DNA of 64,000 nt from Pseudomonas pseudonitroreducens (GTDB taxonomy: Bacteria > Pseudomonadota > Gammaproteobacteria > Pseudomonadales > Pseudomonadaceae): positions 744,001 to 808,000 of the forward strand of contig NZ_BQHJ01000001.1 in assembly GCF_021603645.1 (NCBI RefSeq), in the 5' to 3' direction. Below, piece by piece: positions 16,801 to 23,624 of the stretch. The notes below the pieces were generated by a model. The model had not been told where the DNA came from. It was given only the letters and a program-made list of their open reading frames with translations, and ran no database searches. A program made the position numbers and the translations under genes. Numbering within the stretch: position 1 is the first letter of the stretch; each line of letters opens with the position of its first letter.

Positions 16801-19061
16801 GTGCCCCGGGTGGCGTCGACGGCCACGCTGCCGTCCACCGAGCCGAGGGTACCGCCCTGGTTGCTGATCGAGCCGCCACGGGCGCTCAGGGCGCCTTTGG
16901 CGGCGAGGGTGCCGCTGTCGTTGTTGAGCTTGCCGGCGCTGACGTCGAGCGTGCCGCTGGCGGTGACCTTGCCCTTGGCGTTGACCAGCTCGCCAGCCTC
17001 CAGGAGCGAGTTGCCGGTGGCGGCGAGGGTGCCGGAGGTGTTGTCCAGCTTGCTCTTGACCTTGGCCTGGAGGTCGCCCCCGGCAGCCTGGACCGTGCCG
17101 GACTGGTTCAGCAGGCTGCCGGCGTCCAGCTGCACGCCGCCGTTGCCGGCGAGGGTGCCGCCGCTGTTGTCCAGCAGGCCGCTGGTGCTGACGCGCAGGG
17201 TGCCGGCGCCGGTCTGGAGGATTTCGCCCTGGCGGTTGGACAGCGATGCGGCGTCGATGCTGATCTGCCGCGCGACCGTGCTGGCGCCGTCGAGCAAGGC
17301 GTCGTTCAGGCTGGCCTGCAGCTGGCCGTTGCTGGCGATGGAGCCGTTGCGGCCATCGACGGAATTCGCGCTGATCTTCAAGGTGCCGCTGCCGGCGTGT
17401 TCGACCTTGCCTCGGCGGTTGTCCAGGTTCAGGGCGCCGAGGGTCAGGTTGGTGGCGTTGCTGGCGATACGGCCGTCGCTGTTGTCCAGGGTGCCGGGGA
17501 GGGCGAGGGTCATGTCGCCGTTGCCGGTCTGGATGATCTCGCCCTTGCGGTTGGACAGGTCGTGGGCCTGCAGCTGCACGCTGCTGCCGGCCAGCCTGGC
17601 CGAATCGGAGGTCAGCTTCTGCGCGATGTTCGCTGCAAGGAGATTGCCGGCGTCCAGCGTCGCTCCGCTCAGGTCGGCATTGGCGGTGGCGCTCAGGCGA
17701 ATGTTCTGGGCGCTGGCCTGGCCCTGTTTGAGGTCAAGGTCGGCGCCGGCGATCTCGAGGTCGCCACCGGCGAGGGTGGCGCCCTGGCTCTTCACCTGCC
17801 GCGCGGCCTTGATGTCGAGCCGGCCGCTGCTGCCGATGCTGCCGTCCGCCTGCACGCCGGCGGCCAGGGTGGCCTGGCTGTCGTTGACGATGCCATTGGC
17901 GTTCAGGCTGACGTTCTGCTGCGCCGCGGCGATGCCGCTGTTGCGGATGTCGCCGCGGCTGCTCAGGGCGCTGTCGCCTTTGGCGTAGAGCGAGCCGCTG
18001 TTGTCGATGCCGCCGTTGCTGTCCAGGCGCACATTGGCAGTGGCGTTGATCTGGCCGCTGTTGCCGATGCGCCCGTCGGCGCTGATCACCACGTCGCCGG
18101 CGCTGGCGCCGATCTGCCCGGCGTTGCGCACGCCGACGCCGGATTCGGTGCCCACCAGCATGATCTTGCCGGCGTACATGCCGCCGAGCTGGGCGACGTC
18201 GATGGCCACCGAGGGCTTCTCGCCGTTGCCTTCGATGGGCCGTGCGCTGCTGTTGTCGGCGTTGACCTGGTTGGCCCCGGCGGTGACGCGCAGGTCCTTG
18301 GCCCAGACGCCGGCGTTGACCTCCACGGAGCGCGCGATCACGTCGGTGAAGTCGGTCTGGCTGGCGTCCAGGCCCTTGCCGGTGATGGCGATGCGGCCAC
18401 CGCGCACTTCGTAGCCCTGCAACTGGCCGTCGACGATCTGCGCGGTGCCGGTGGTGAGGGTGGCGCGGTTGGCATTGATGAAACCGCAGCCGTCGCAGGC
18501 GATCCCTGCCGGGTTGGCGATCACCACCTGGGCGCGGTCGCCGGCCACCTCGACGTAGCCGCGCAGCTGGCTGGGGTTGCTGCCGTTGACCTCGTTGAGG
18601 ATCACCCGCGCGGTGCCGTTGGCCAGGTTCTGGTTGCCGTCGATCCAGCCGCCGAGCTGGGTCTGCACGCTGTTGCGCGAGTTGTTGAGGATCGCGCCTT
18701 GCTGGTTCACGTCGAACTGGCTGTAGGTGTTGCGCGAGACGCCGGCGGCGCTGGGCGTCTGGATGTTCACCTGGGGCACGCCGTTGGCGGAATTGATCAC
18801 ACCCGGCTGCTGGCCGGGCGGCGCGCCATGGTCGGCGACGATGTCGGCATGGGCCAGCGGGGCGGCCAGGCTGATCAGCCCAAGCGTCGCCATCAGGGCG
18901 AAGCGCAACGGGCGCAGGCTGACCAGCAACGAGCCGGCGCACGCGCTCTGCGGGCCGTCAGTGGTGCCGGGCGCCTTGCTGGCGCTGCTGACGTTCTCGG
19001 CGACGACCATCAGTTGGCCGCGGGCCTTGTTGAAGACGATGCGGTAGAGGTGCTTGTTCAT
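10812..19061 (-). CDS. Giant filamentous haemagglutinin-type exoprotein (TpsA) with a hydrolase-like C-terminus
   Basis: A 2749-residue secreted protein of a two-partner system. Residues 1-24 are an extended signal peptide region (MNKHLYRIVFNKARG...), with cleavage expected after Ala72. The TPS secretion domain (about 73-330) carries NPAG (183-186) and CDGC (189-192). A long repetitive beta-helix follows, rich in LDN..G.L and AG.DV.I units, with haemagglutinin repeats around 1700-2300. The last 300 residues differ: GHSRG (Ser2607), NTDP (Asp2678) and VHNCYG (His2715) have the order and spacing of a lipase-like Ser-Asp-His triad. No VENN motif of CdiA proteins was found. It lies between an HlyC-type acyltransferase and two lipoproteins. 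Confidence 0.92.
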   Translation of the reverse strand: MNKHLYRIVFNKARGQLMVVAENVSSASKAPGTTDGPQSACAGSLLVSLRPLRFALMATLGLISLAAPLAHADIVADHGAPPGQQPGVINSANGVPQVNIQTPSAAGVSRNTYSQFDVNQQGAILNNSRNSVQTQLGGWIDGNQNLANGTARVILNEVNGSNPSQLRGYVEVAGDRAQVVIANPAGIACDGCGFINANRATLTTGTAQIVDGQLQGYEVRGGRIAITGKGLDASQTDFTDVIARSVEVNAGVWAKDLRVTAGANQVNADNSSARPIEGNGEKPSVAIDVAQLGGMYAGKIMLVGTESGVGVRNAGQIGASAGDVVISADGRIGNSGQINATANVRLDSNGGIDNSGSLYAKGDSALSSRGDIRNSGIAAAQQNVSLNANGIVNDSQATLAAGVQADGSIGSSGRLDIKAARQVKSQGATLAGGDLEIAGADLDLKQGQASAQNIRLSATANADLSGATLDAGNLLAANIAQKLTSDSARLAGSSVQLQAHDLSNRKGEIIQTGNGDMTLALPGTLDNSDGRIASNATNLTLGALNLDNRRGKVEHAGSGTLKISANSVDGRNGSIASNGQLQASLNDALLDGASTVARQISIDAASLSNRQGEILQTGAGTLRVSTSGLLDNSGGTLAGNGGVQLDAGSLLNQSGTVQAAGGDLQAKVKSKLDNTSGTLAATGNSLLEAGELVNAKGKVTASGTLDVSAGKLNNDSGTLAAKGALSARGGSISNQGGTLGSVDGSVAVDATRGTLDNRRGRIEGQQQITLSGQGVLNGNGLISAGNLKLDSNRATLDNQDGVLIATDGVELQTGALNNQGGLAQAGGLLRIDAHGQSIGNTDSGASGGLLGKGGVILASGNLDNSAGFIGGKGDLDLTSAQIANNRGGLLTSEGNVRIKASGLDNRGGQLQTLGDAVLDLANGRLDNAGSLLRAGGKLLVTAGSVDNRNTLGTDQGLEGHSLTLSASQIDNQSGAVRADETLTLNSSGQLDNSGGLVSSSKDLNILDGAASKSLSILNHDGKLIAGQKLSIDARNLGGDGKTLSLGDISLKLRDSYVHSGQLQANGSIDLQTSGNLENQARLVAGQALKVRAADVNNSATGELSATQLTVDASSTLSNRGLLDGQTTRVNAGTLNNLGSGRIYGDQLSVSAGSLRNDVEDGKAAVIAARNRLDIGVGSLLNREHALLFSAGDLYIGGALDGAGHATGSASEIRNASATIEALGDLGLASAVLRNTNEHFSTQEVELSRESILEYQLTGSTTRYKPEQISVYNSEVDHLVTPEGTRDDWNLYSYTRVTRETQILSSDPAQILAGGNMRLDVADALNDKSRIIAGGTLSGNLGHLENTEAPGVRTTTESGVVTHFYRIQKKGRDKQGADGAAYNPAASIVDIFLKPGAYEQNTAHVGSGTQIGDLNLGRVDQPASGAGAAQVNVGNGRVISPVLEVTAVQSKNNAGVAETIRTGGIDTRVPDNSLFHVNPQATSGYLIESDPRFTNYRAWLSSDYMLDRLKLDPGLTLTRLGDGFYEQKLIREQIAQLTGRRFLDGYGNDETQYRALLDNGLTYAQAWNLVPGVALSPEQMAQLTSDIVWLVAKDVTLPDGSVTRALVPQVYVRVRQGDIDGSGALMAGQNVDLNIQNDLVNSGTLAGRNVLSITAQNIQNLGGRLTGTDVGVKAAGDLNNLGGLIDASHSLTAVAGRDINLSSSTRDTESAQGSATRVSRVAGLFVSDPAGELIATAGRNLNLNAAQVVNSGTGGKTTLGAGNDINLGTVAVQEQQSMTWNSSNWRKESSAGEVGSSVQGQGDVRLIAGHDLNARGASVTSDQGAVQASADHDVNLTASQNNAMADEAHKVKSKTGWFSSKTIVTRDTVDERLSQGTTFSGETTYVSAGNDLKVEGSNVVSNGDTTLVAGRNVTIASATDHLNEQHSRDEKKSGLFSGGGIGFTIGSQQQSVKNTDDGDSAAASTVGSINGNVNIKAGEAYRQVGSKVSAPSGDVNIEGRSVDIVEAQNAHLSTQESKFKQSGLSVTLTNPIISAVQTAQQMKKSAERTDDNRMKALAAANVALEGAGAASAVMANPAQAGGINISISIGASKNESRSEQRGSTAAGSSVSAGRDVNIVASGAGKDSDITVQGSQISAGRDANLKAEGDIALLAAQNTVEQHSTSKGSSASIGIGFAVGGTQNGFTINAGASQSRGNADGKDLVWSNTHVDGGRQVNLQSGGDTQLRGALVSAPQVTADVGGNLSIESLQDTSTYDAKQSSKGVGVSLCIPPFCYGASSGSVSSNTAKQNSNYASVTEQSGIKAGDGGFDIRVNGNTDLKGGLIASSDAAIAAGRNQLSTGTLTQADIHNAADAKATSSGINISSDMLTQGKYGVGKAIVGSAMNSGKDSGSSSGDTRSAISAGTVVITDDALQQQLTGQNGADTVAGLNRDTANAHTAAERQDVDEMRRTAEAEQAIKNETYRQAVQFTDDAYRKMFLEKARMFVILTDENGNVRRDGQGVPLRRELTEEEKSNLQPGADGRVHIANNGIFNDENGAAKYAAQHSTSDGPQYFIWFPDASNSVSELLIAGYQKYLENDFWGLANATVETRDALLRYGETGLHIDGHSRGSMTTGNAMESIARLPDPSGSLSNTTLNFYGPAYNAAKADDLLAMLQNRDDLSDEQKNAMVLQLQNHNTDPVGGWIGWNPGTGGTIPEDSNTLKEIKNVAGGKYTVHNCYGAGDKECQQFWMDKPGQVPQLTPVKTYPQQP

Positions 19062-19104
19062 ACAAATCCCTTTGTCGGTTCAGGGCGCAGGCCGCGGGGC
19101 GCGC

Positions 19105-19623
19105 TCAGAGCTGGATGGCCAGCGGGTGGTCGGAGAACCATGCGCGCGCTTCGGCGGGCATGACCGCGACACCCTGGAACTTCTTGATCCTCAGGCCGCG
19201 TTGTTCGCCACGGTGGTACAGCGCCCGGCCGCAGCGGTTGGCGAAGAAGTGCCGCTGCAGGACGCGCGACACCGGGACGGAGTGGCCGAACGGCGCCACC
19301 CAGTCGTTGAACCAGATGCGCTCGCCGCTGTTCCAGTCGGCGGCCGGCATGCAGATGGCCGGCTGGCTCAGGTAGCGCGCCTCGGCTTCCAGGCTCAGGT
19401 TGCTGAAGGCGACGTAGAACACCGGGCGGCCGTTCTGCCGGCCGAGGATGAACTGCCGATGGCTGATCGCCGGCAGCAGCAGGGCATTGAGCGCGTGCAG
19501 CGGGATGTCGCGGTGGGACGCCGAGTGCAGCCACAGCCAGACCGCCGAGCCCAGCGCCTCGGCTTCGCTCCAGGGCTCGTCGAAGAAGCCCGGCGCGGTG
19601 ATGTCGAATCCGTCGATATGCAT
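19105..19623 (-). CDS. HlyC-family toxin-activating lysine acyltransferase
   Basis: A 172-residue cytoplasmic enzyme of the HlyC/toxin-activating acyltransferase family, close to HlyC in length (170). HlyC-like segments in order: WLWLHSASHRDIPLHALN (His37), RPVFYVAFSNLSLEAEARYL, then SGERIWFNDWVAPFGHS (Asp107). His37 and Asp107 correspond to HlyC His23 and Asp92, the catalytic pair. HlyC moves acyl chains from acyl carrier protein to lysines of RTX toxins before export. Here it sits between tpsB (10 bp upstream) and tpsA (43 bp downstream) with no RTX gene in the window, so TpsA is the likely acceptor. GAGGAGGCGCCC precedes the start. Confidence 0.88.
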   Translation of the reverse strand: MHIDGFDITAPGFFDEPWSEAEALGSAVWLWLHSASHRDIPLHALNALLLPAISHRQFILGRQNGRPVFYVAFSNLSLEAEARYLSQPAICMPAADWNSGERIWFNDWVAPFGHSVPVSRVLQRHFFANRCGRALYHRGEQRGLRIKKFQGVAVMPAEARAWFSDHPLAIQL

Positions 19624-19633
19624 GGGCGCCTCC

Positions 19634-21427
19634 TCAGAAGGACCAGGTCAGGTTGAAGCCACCGGTGGTGCTGGCGGTGTCGAAGCCCTTGGGCTTGCTG
19701 ATCGGCTGGCCGACGAAGACGTCGTAGGACACTCCGCGATAGCCGCCGCGCAGGCCCAGCACGTAGCCGGCCAGGTGGGTACCGATCAGGTACTTGCTCG
19801 ATTGCCCGCCGACTTCGCCGTAGTCCACGCCCACGTAGGCCTCCTGGCCGGTCTGGCCGAGCGCCAGGCCGAGGTCGTTGCGGGTCAGCCAGCCACGGTC
19901 GGCGGAGAGGATCTGCTCGCCGTCGAAGCCGCGCACGCTGTAGCGCCCGCCGATAGTGAAGCGGTCCTGGGGTACCAGCGGCGTGCGGTTCCATTGCGCG
20001 CGCCAGGTGTTGCTGTAGCGCAGGCGCTGGTCGCCCATGGCGAAGGGCACGCTGAGCTGGGCTTCGGCGGTGATGATCTTGGAGCGCGAGGTGCCTTCGT
20101 CGAAGGGCTCCTCCGGCGCCGCCATGGCGTTGCGCGCTCCGGTGCCGCGGCGGTAGCCGCTGCTCAGGTAGAGGGTGGAGGCGCCGATGTACTCGGTATG
20201 GGTCAGGCCGAACGACCAGCCGGCCATGCGCCGGCGCTGGATCTCGATCTCGGTATCGTCGATCCAGTTCTTCGAGCGCCGGCTCCAGCCGCCGATGCTG
20301 GCGGTGGTCTTGCGCACGGCGTCGCGGTAGAGCATGCGGGTGAGGCTGATCTCGTCGTTCTTGCTCTCGCCGCTGTAGCTGTAGTCCTGGTTCGCCCCGG
20401 AGATGGTCTGGTGGTAGTCGTACTCGCTGGAGGTCACTCCCAGCAGCCAGTAACCGAAGGGCACCGAGTAGTGCAGGGTGTGGCCGCGCGAGCCGCGATC
20501 GCCGGAGTCGCCGCCGCCCAGGTCGTGGTTGTAGCTGAAGTAGAAGAGGTCGCTGAGGGTCAGGAAGTTGTCGAAGGACACCGAGGTGGTACCCAGGTAC
20601 TTGCCGGTCTCGTCGGTGCCCGAGTCGTCCACCGAGAGGCTGAAGCGGATCGGGAATTTCTGCCGCCAGGCGATCACCAGGTCACTCTCGCCGGGCTGCG
20701 CGCCGGCGCCTTCGGCGGCGGTGATCTGGATGTCGGCGTCGGCGGTGGGCACCCGCTTGAAGTTCTCCAGCGCCTGTTCGATGTCGCGCAGGTTGAGCAG
20801 GTCGCCGGGCTTGGCGGGCACGGTGTTCCAGGCGTTGGCGCGGTGCGAGGTGTCCTCGGCGAAGCGGATCGAGCGGATACGCCCCGGCACCAGGGTCAGC
20901 GCCAGGGTGCCGCTCTTCAGGTCCTGCGGCTGCGCCAGTACGCGGGAGGTGACGTAGCCGCGTTCGATGATGGCGTTCTGGATGCGCTTCATCGTCAGGT
21001 TGATGCCGTTGGCGCCCAGGCACTGGCCGCTGGCCGGGTCGTCCTTAGGGTCGGCGGCGCGCAGGGCCCACTGGAATTGCTCGGCGGCGTCGCCGGTCAG
21101 GGTGATCTGGCGGATCGCAAAACAGGGCGCCTCGTTGCGCGGCAGGCGGTTGCCTTCCAGGCCGCTGGGCGGCAGCTTCAGGCGCACATCCGGCGAGGGT
21201 TCCATCTGCTCGCGCAGCGCGCGATCACGCTCCTGCTGCTGCAGAAGCTGCTGGGCGGGGAGCGGGTCGGCGGCGAGGGCGACGCCAGTGCAGGCACTCA
21301 CGGCCAGGGAGGCCAGGATGGCCTGGCGCAGTGCGCTTCGAAGGGGGGAATCGATACCCGTCCGTGGGGTGCGTGGAGCAGGGCCGGCAGCCACCGGCAG
21401 CTCTCTACGGCAAGAGAGAAGAGCCAT
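19634..21427 (-). CDS. TpsB-type outer membrane transporter (FhaC/ShlB family)
   Basis: A 597-residue Omp85-superfamily pore that would export TpsA. After a signal peptide (ending GVALA) comes a helical linker (AQQLLQQQERDRALREQM), two POTRA domains (beginning CFAIRQITLTGD and GYVTSRVLAQPQ) and a 16-strand barrel. The conserved loop-6 motif VRGF is at 498-501, and GVDYGEVGG is a typical FhaC-like barrel motif. The C-terminus ends in Phe (NLTWSF), as barrels do. The start at 21427 has AAGGA six bases upstream and is preferred over 21454. First gene of the operon tpsB, acyltransferase, tpsA and two lipoproteins. Confidence 0.92.
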   Translation of the reverse strand: MALLSCRRELPVAAGPAPRTPRTGIDSPLRSALRQAILASLAVSACTGVALAADPLPAQQLLQQQERDRALREQMEPSPDVRLKLPPSGLEGNRLPRNEAPCFAIRQITLTGDAAEQFQWALRAADPKDDPASGQCLGANGINLTMKRIQNAIIERGYVTSRVLAQPQDLKSGTLALTLVPGRIRSIRFAEDTSHRANAWNTVPAKPGDLLNLRDIEQALENFKRVPTADADIQITAAEGAGAQPGESDLVIAWRQKFPIRFSLSVDDSGTDETGKYLGTTSVSFDNFLTLSDLFYFSYNHDLGGGDSGDRGSRGHTLHYSVPFGYWLLGVTSSEYDYHQTISGANQDYSYSGESKNDEISLTRMLYRDAVRKTTASIGGWSRRSKNWIDDTEIEIQRRRMAGWSFGLTHTEYIGASTLYLSSGYRRGTGARNAMAAPEEPFDEGTSRSKIITAEAQLSVPFAMGDQRLRYSNTWRAQWNRTPLVPQDRFTIGGRYSVRGFDGEQILSADRGWLTRNDLGLALGQTGQEAYVGVDYGEVGGQSSKYLIGTHLAGYVLGLRGGYRGVSYDVFVGQPISKPKGFDTASTTGGFNLTWSF

Positions 21428-21675
21428 TTCGCGTCCTTGTGAAATATCTTGCAATAACTCGTCGAATTATGACGAAAGGTCCGGAATGCGACCGTGAATC
21501 CGTTCTAATCGCTGTAAATCCGTTGATACACCGCTATCGGATGTGTAACGCGGATATGACAGTTCCGACGGTTCGAGATGAAGGACGGAAATTTTGTTCC
21601 GAATTTTTACCGAGGACTGACGAACGGTCTGAAGTGCTATTGCCGTGATATCACGGTGTGGCATGGCCAATCTTT
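21428..21675. promoter_or_regulatory. Upstream region of the two-partner secretion operon
   Basis: This gene-free stretch is visibly poorer in GC than either flank and must hold the operon promoter (minus strand). CCGTGAT-ATCACGG at 21643-21656 is a perfect 14-bp palindrome, a candidate operator. On the minus strand CTGTCAT (21556-21562) is a perfect half of a Pho box, but the second half is poor. No -10/-35 pair can be assigned with confidence. Confidence 0.45.
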
Positions 21676-21742
21676 TGTAGGAGCGAGCTTGCTCGCGAAC
21701 CGATTCTCCATGGTGATGTTCGCGAGCAAGCTCGCTCCTACA
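21676..21742. repeat. Inverted REP pair beyond phnX
   Basis: TGTAGGAGCGAGCTTGCTCG and its inverse, 20 bp apart, are the same REP type as at 4632. It lies between the tpsB promoter region and the phnX terminator. Confidence 0.85.
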
Positions 21743-21748
21743 GACAGC

Positions 21749-21776
21749 AGAAGGCCCGCGCTGGGCGGGCCTTCTT
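21749..21776 (-). terminator. Terminator of phnX
   Basis: AAGGCCCGC-GCTG-GCGGGCCTT style stem, 15 bp after the phnX stop on the minus strand. The T-run is short (TTCTG), so the assignment is moderate. Confidence 0.6.
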
Positions 21777-21791
21777 GGTTGAACCGATCAA

Positions 21792-22619
21792 TCAACTGCT
21801 CTGCGGCATCTCGCCCCGCGCCAGGCGCGCGTTGATATCGGCAATCACCGCCGGCAGTTCGGCGATGGTGTCGATCAGGTAGTGCGGCCGCGAGCCTTCG
21901 AACATCTGGCCGATGCGCTGGCGTTCCTGTTCCAGTTGGTGCGCCGGCAGCGCCTTGTATTGCTCATAGGTCAGGCCCAGGGCGTTGCCCGAGCATGTCA
22001 GCGCCACGGTCCACATGCCGGCGCTGCGGCCTTCGAGGATGCCCGGCCAGGTGTCGTCGACCTTCACGCAGGCGGCGACGTCATTGATGCCCAGGGCGAT
22101 CACGTTGGCCAGCGCCTGTGCCGGGTGCGGGCGGCCGTTGGGCACTTCGTCGGTGGCGACCACGTGGTCGGCGACGTAGCCGTTGGTCTTGGCCAGTGCC
22201 ACGACCTTCTCCATCACCACCGCCGGGTAGCCGGAGCAGGAGCCGATCTTCAGCCCACCCTTGCGCAGGGTGGCAATGGCTTCCAGAGCGCCGGGGATCA
22301 GCGCCGAATGCTCGGCGATCTTCTCGATCTGCAGCGGCATGAAGCGTTCGTAGATGGCCGTGACGTCATCGTCGGTGGGCAGATGACCGAAGGCCGCGCG
22401 GTAGCGCTCGCCGATGGCGGGGATATCGCACAGGGTGCGGATGTGGTCCCACTTGCCCATGCCCATGGGGCCGCGGGCTTCTTCCAGGCTGACCTGCACG
22501 CCGAACTCGGCGAAGGCTTCGACGAAGATCTGGGTCGGCGCGAAGGAGCCGAAATCGACCACGGTGCCGGCCCAGTCGAGGATCGTGGCTTGCAGTTGCT
22601 TGGGTTGCTGGTAATGCAT
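21792..22619 (-). CDS. phnX: Phosphonoacetaldehyde hydrolase (phosphonatase)
   Basis: A 275-residue haloacid dehalogenase superfamily enzyme that splits the C-P bond of phosphonoacetaldehyde into acetaldehyde and phosphate. LDWAGT gives nucleophile Asp15, and [11 protein letters not shown] gives Lys56, the Schiff-base lysine that defines phosphonatase; the Asp-Lys spacing equals that of the B. cereus enzyme (12 and 53). The HAD motif GSCSGYP and the acidic motif [10 protein letters not shown] follow. The start at 22619 has the family N-terminus. It closes a minus-strand phosphonate cluster; no phnW (aminotransferase) is in the window. Confidence 0.93.
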   Translation of the reverse strand: MHYQQPKQLQATILDWAGTVVDFGSFAPTQIFVEAFAEFGVQVSLEEARGPMGMGKWDHIRTLCDIPAIGERYRAAFGHLPTDDDVTAIYERFMPLQIEKIAEHSALIPGALEAIATLRKGGLKIGSCSGYPAVVMEKVVALAKTNGYVADHVVATDEVPNGRPHPAQALANVIALGINDVAACVKVDDTWPGILEGRSAGMWTVALTCSGNALGLTYEQYKALPAHQLEQERQRIGQMFEGSRPHYLIDTIAELPAVIADINARLARGEMPQSS

Positions 22620-22722
22620 GGTGATGCTCCTGTGAGGGGATTCCTGGTGAAAAGCGGAGATGAGCGCGGCCCGCCCGGCGTCATGGCAGGCTCGCGGTGT
22701 CACGGGGTATTCGGGCCGAGAA

Positions 22723-23583
22723 TCAGGCCGTGGAGTCGAACAGCTCGGCGATGATTGGCCGCTTGCGGCGGATGCCCAGGCAGCACAGGTAGTAGTCGAT
22801 GTGGAACGGCTCCTCGGCGAAGGCGATGGAGCGCGTGCCGGGCCGGTCGGCGTACTCCACCGCCGAGACGAAGCCCACGCCGATGCCGTGCACCACCGCA
22901 TGGACGATGGCCTCGCGGCTGTTCAGCTGCATCGCGCAGTCCAGCTCCACGCCATGTCGGCGGCAGCCTTCCTCGACCAGTTGGCGGGTGCGCGAGGCCG
23001 GCTCGCGCAACACCACGCGCTGGCTGGCGATCTCCTGCACGCTGACCGATTCCTGCTGCGCCCAGGGGTGGTCGTCGCGCACCACCGCGAGGATCGGGCA
23101 GGTGCGGTAGAGCTGCGTGCTCAGGCGCTGGTCGAACTCCGAGAGGGCGAGGATCGCGACGTCGATGTCGAAGTTGTACAGCCGCTCCAGGGTGCCGGCC
23201 TCGCTGGTGAACGAGGTCTCCAGCTCGATGTGCGGGTAACGCTGCATCAGCGCGTAGGTCAGGCTCATGGCGATCGGCGGCGACACCGCGCCGATGCGCA
23301 ACATGCCCTGCTTGCGCTGCTGGAAGCTCTGCAGCAGTTGCAAGGCTTCGTCCTCCTGGCCGAACAGGCCCTGGGTGATCGCGTAGAGCTGCTCGCCGGC
23401 CGGGCTCAGCTCGATGAAGCGCCCGCGGCGGTGGAACAGCTCCACCGAAAAGCGCTTCTCCAGGCCGCTGACCTGCTCGCTGATGGTCGGCTGGCCGACG
23501 CTGAGCAGCGCCGCGGCCTGGGTGAAGCTGCCGGTGCGGGCCACGGCGTGAAAGGAGCGCAACCACTTGTGGTACTGGTACAT
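22723..23583 (-). CDS. LysR regulator of the phosphonate cluster (first)
   Basis: A 286-residue LysR-type regulator. The N-terminal winged helix-turn-helix reads [21 protein letters not shown] followed by [14 protein letters not shown], and the substrate-binding domain starts at about residue 95. It resembles the LysR proteins tied to aminoethylphosphonate catabolism, and a related regulator (28901-29758) marks the other end of the cluster. It lies on the same strand between the transporter gene and phnX, so it is probably transcribed with them and may sense a phosphonate or its aldehyde. Confidence 0.85.
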   Translation of the reverse strand: MYQYHKWLRSFHAVARTGSFTQAAALLSVGQPTISEQVSGLEKRFSVELFHRRGRFIELSPAGEQLYAITQGLFGQEDEALQLLQSFQQRKQGMLRIGAVSPPIAMSLTYALMQRYPHIELETSFTSEAGTLERLYNFDIDVAILALSEFDQRLSTQLYRTCPILAVVRDDHPWAQQESVSVQEIASQRVVLREPASRTRQLVEEGCRRHGVELDCAMQLNSREAIVHAVVHGIGVGFVSAVEYADRPGTRSIAFAEEPFHIDYYLCCLGIRRKRPIIAELFDSTA

Positions 23584-23624
23584 GAGGTCTCTCTGTGAGG
23601 AAGGCTAGGCGCATGGCCGTGCCC

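Noticed and set aside
14637-19163. Very long open frame (1508 codons) on the plus strand opposite tpsA
   Set aside because: It is antisense to the strongly supported tpsA, its translation is an Ala/Gly/Val/His/Gln-rich string without domains, and such frames are expected in high-GC repetitive DNA.
21428-21454. Alternative tpsB start at 21454
   Set aside because: No ribosome site stands before it, whereas AAGGA precedes the start at 21427; the nine extra residues have no features.
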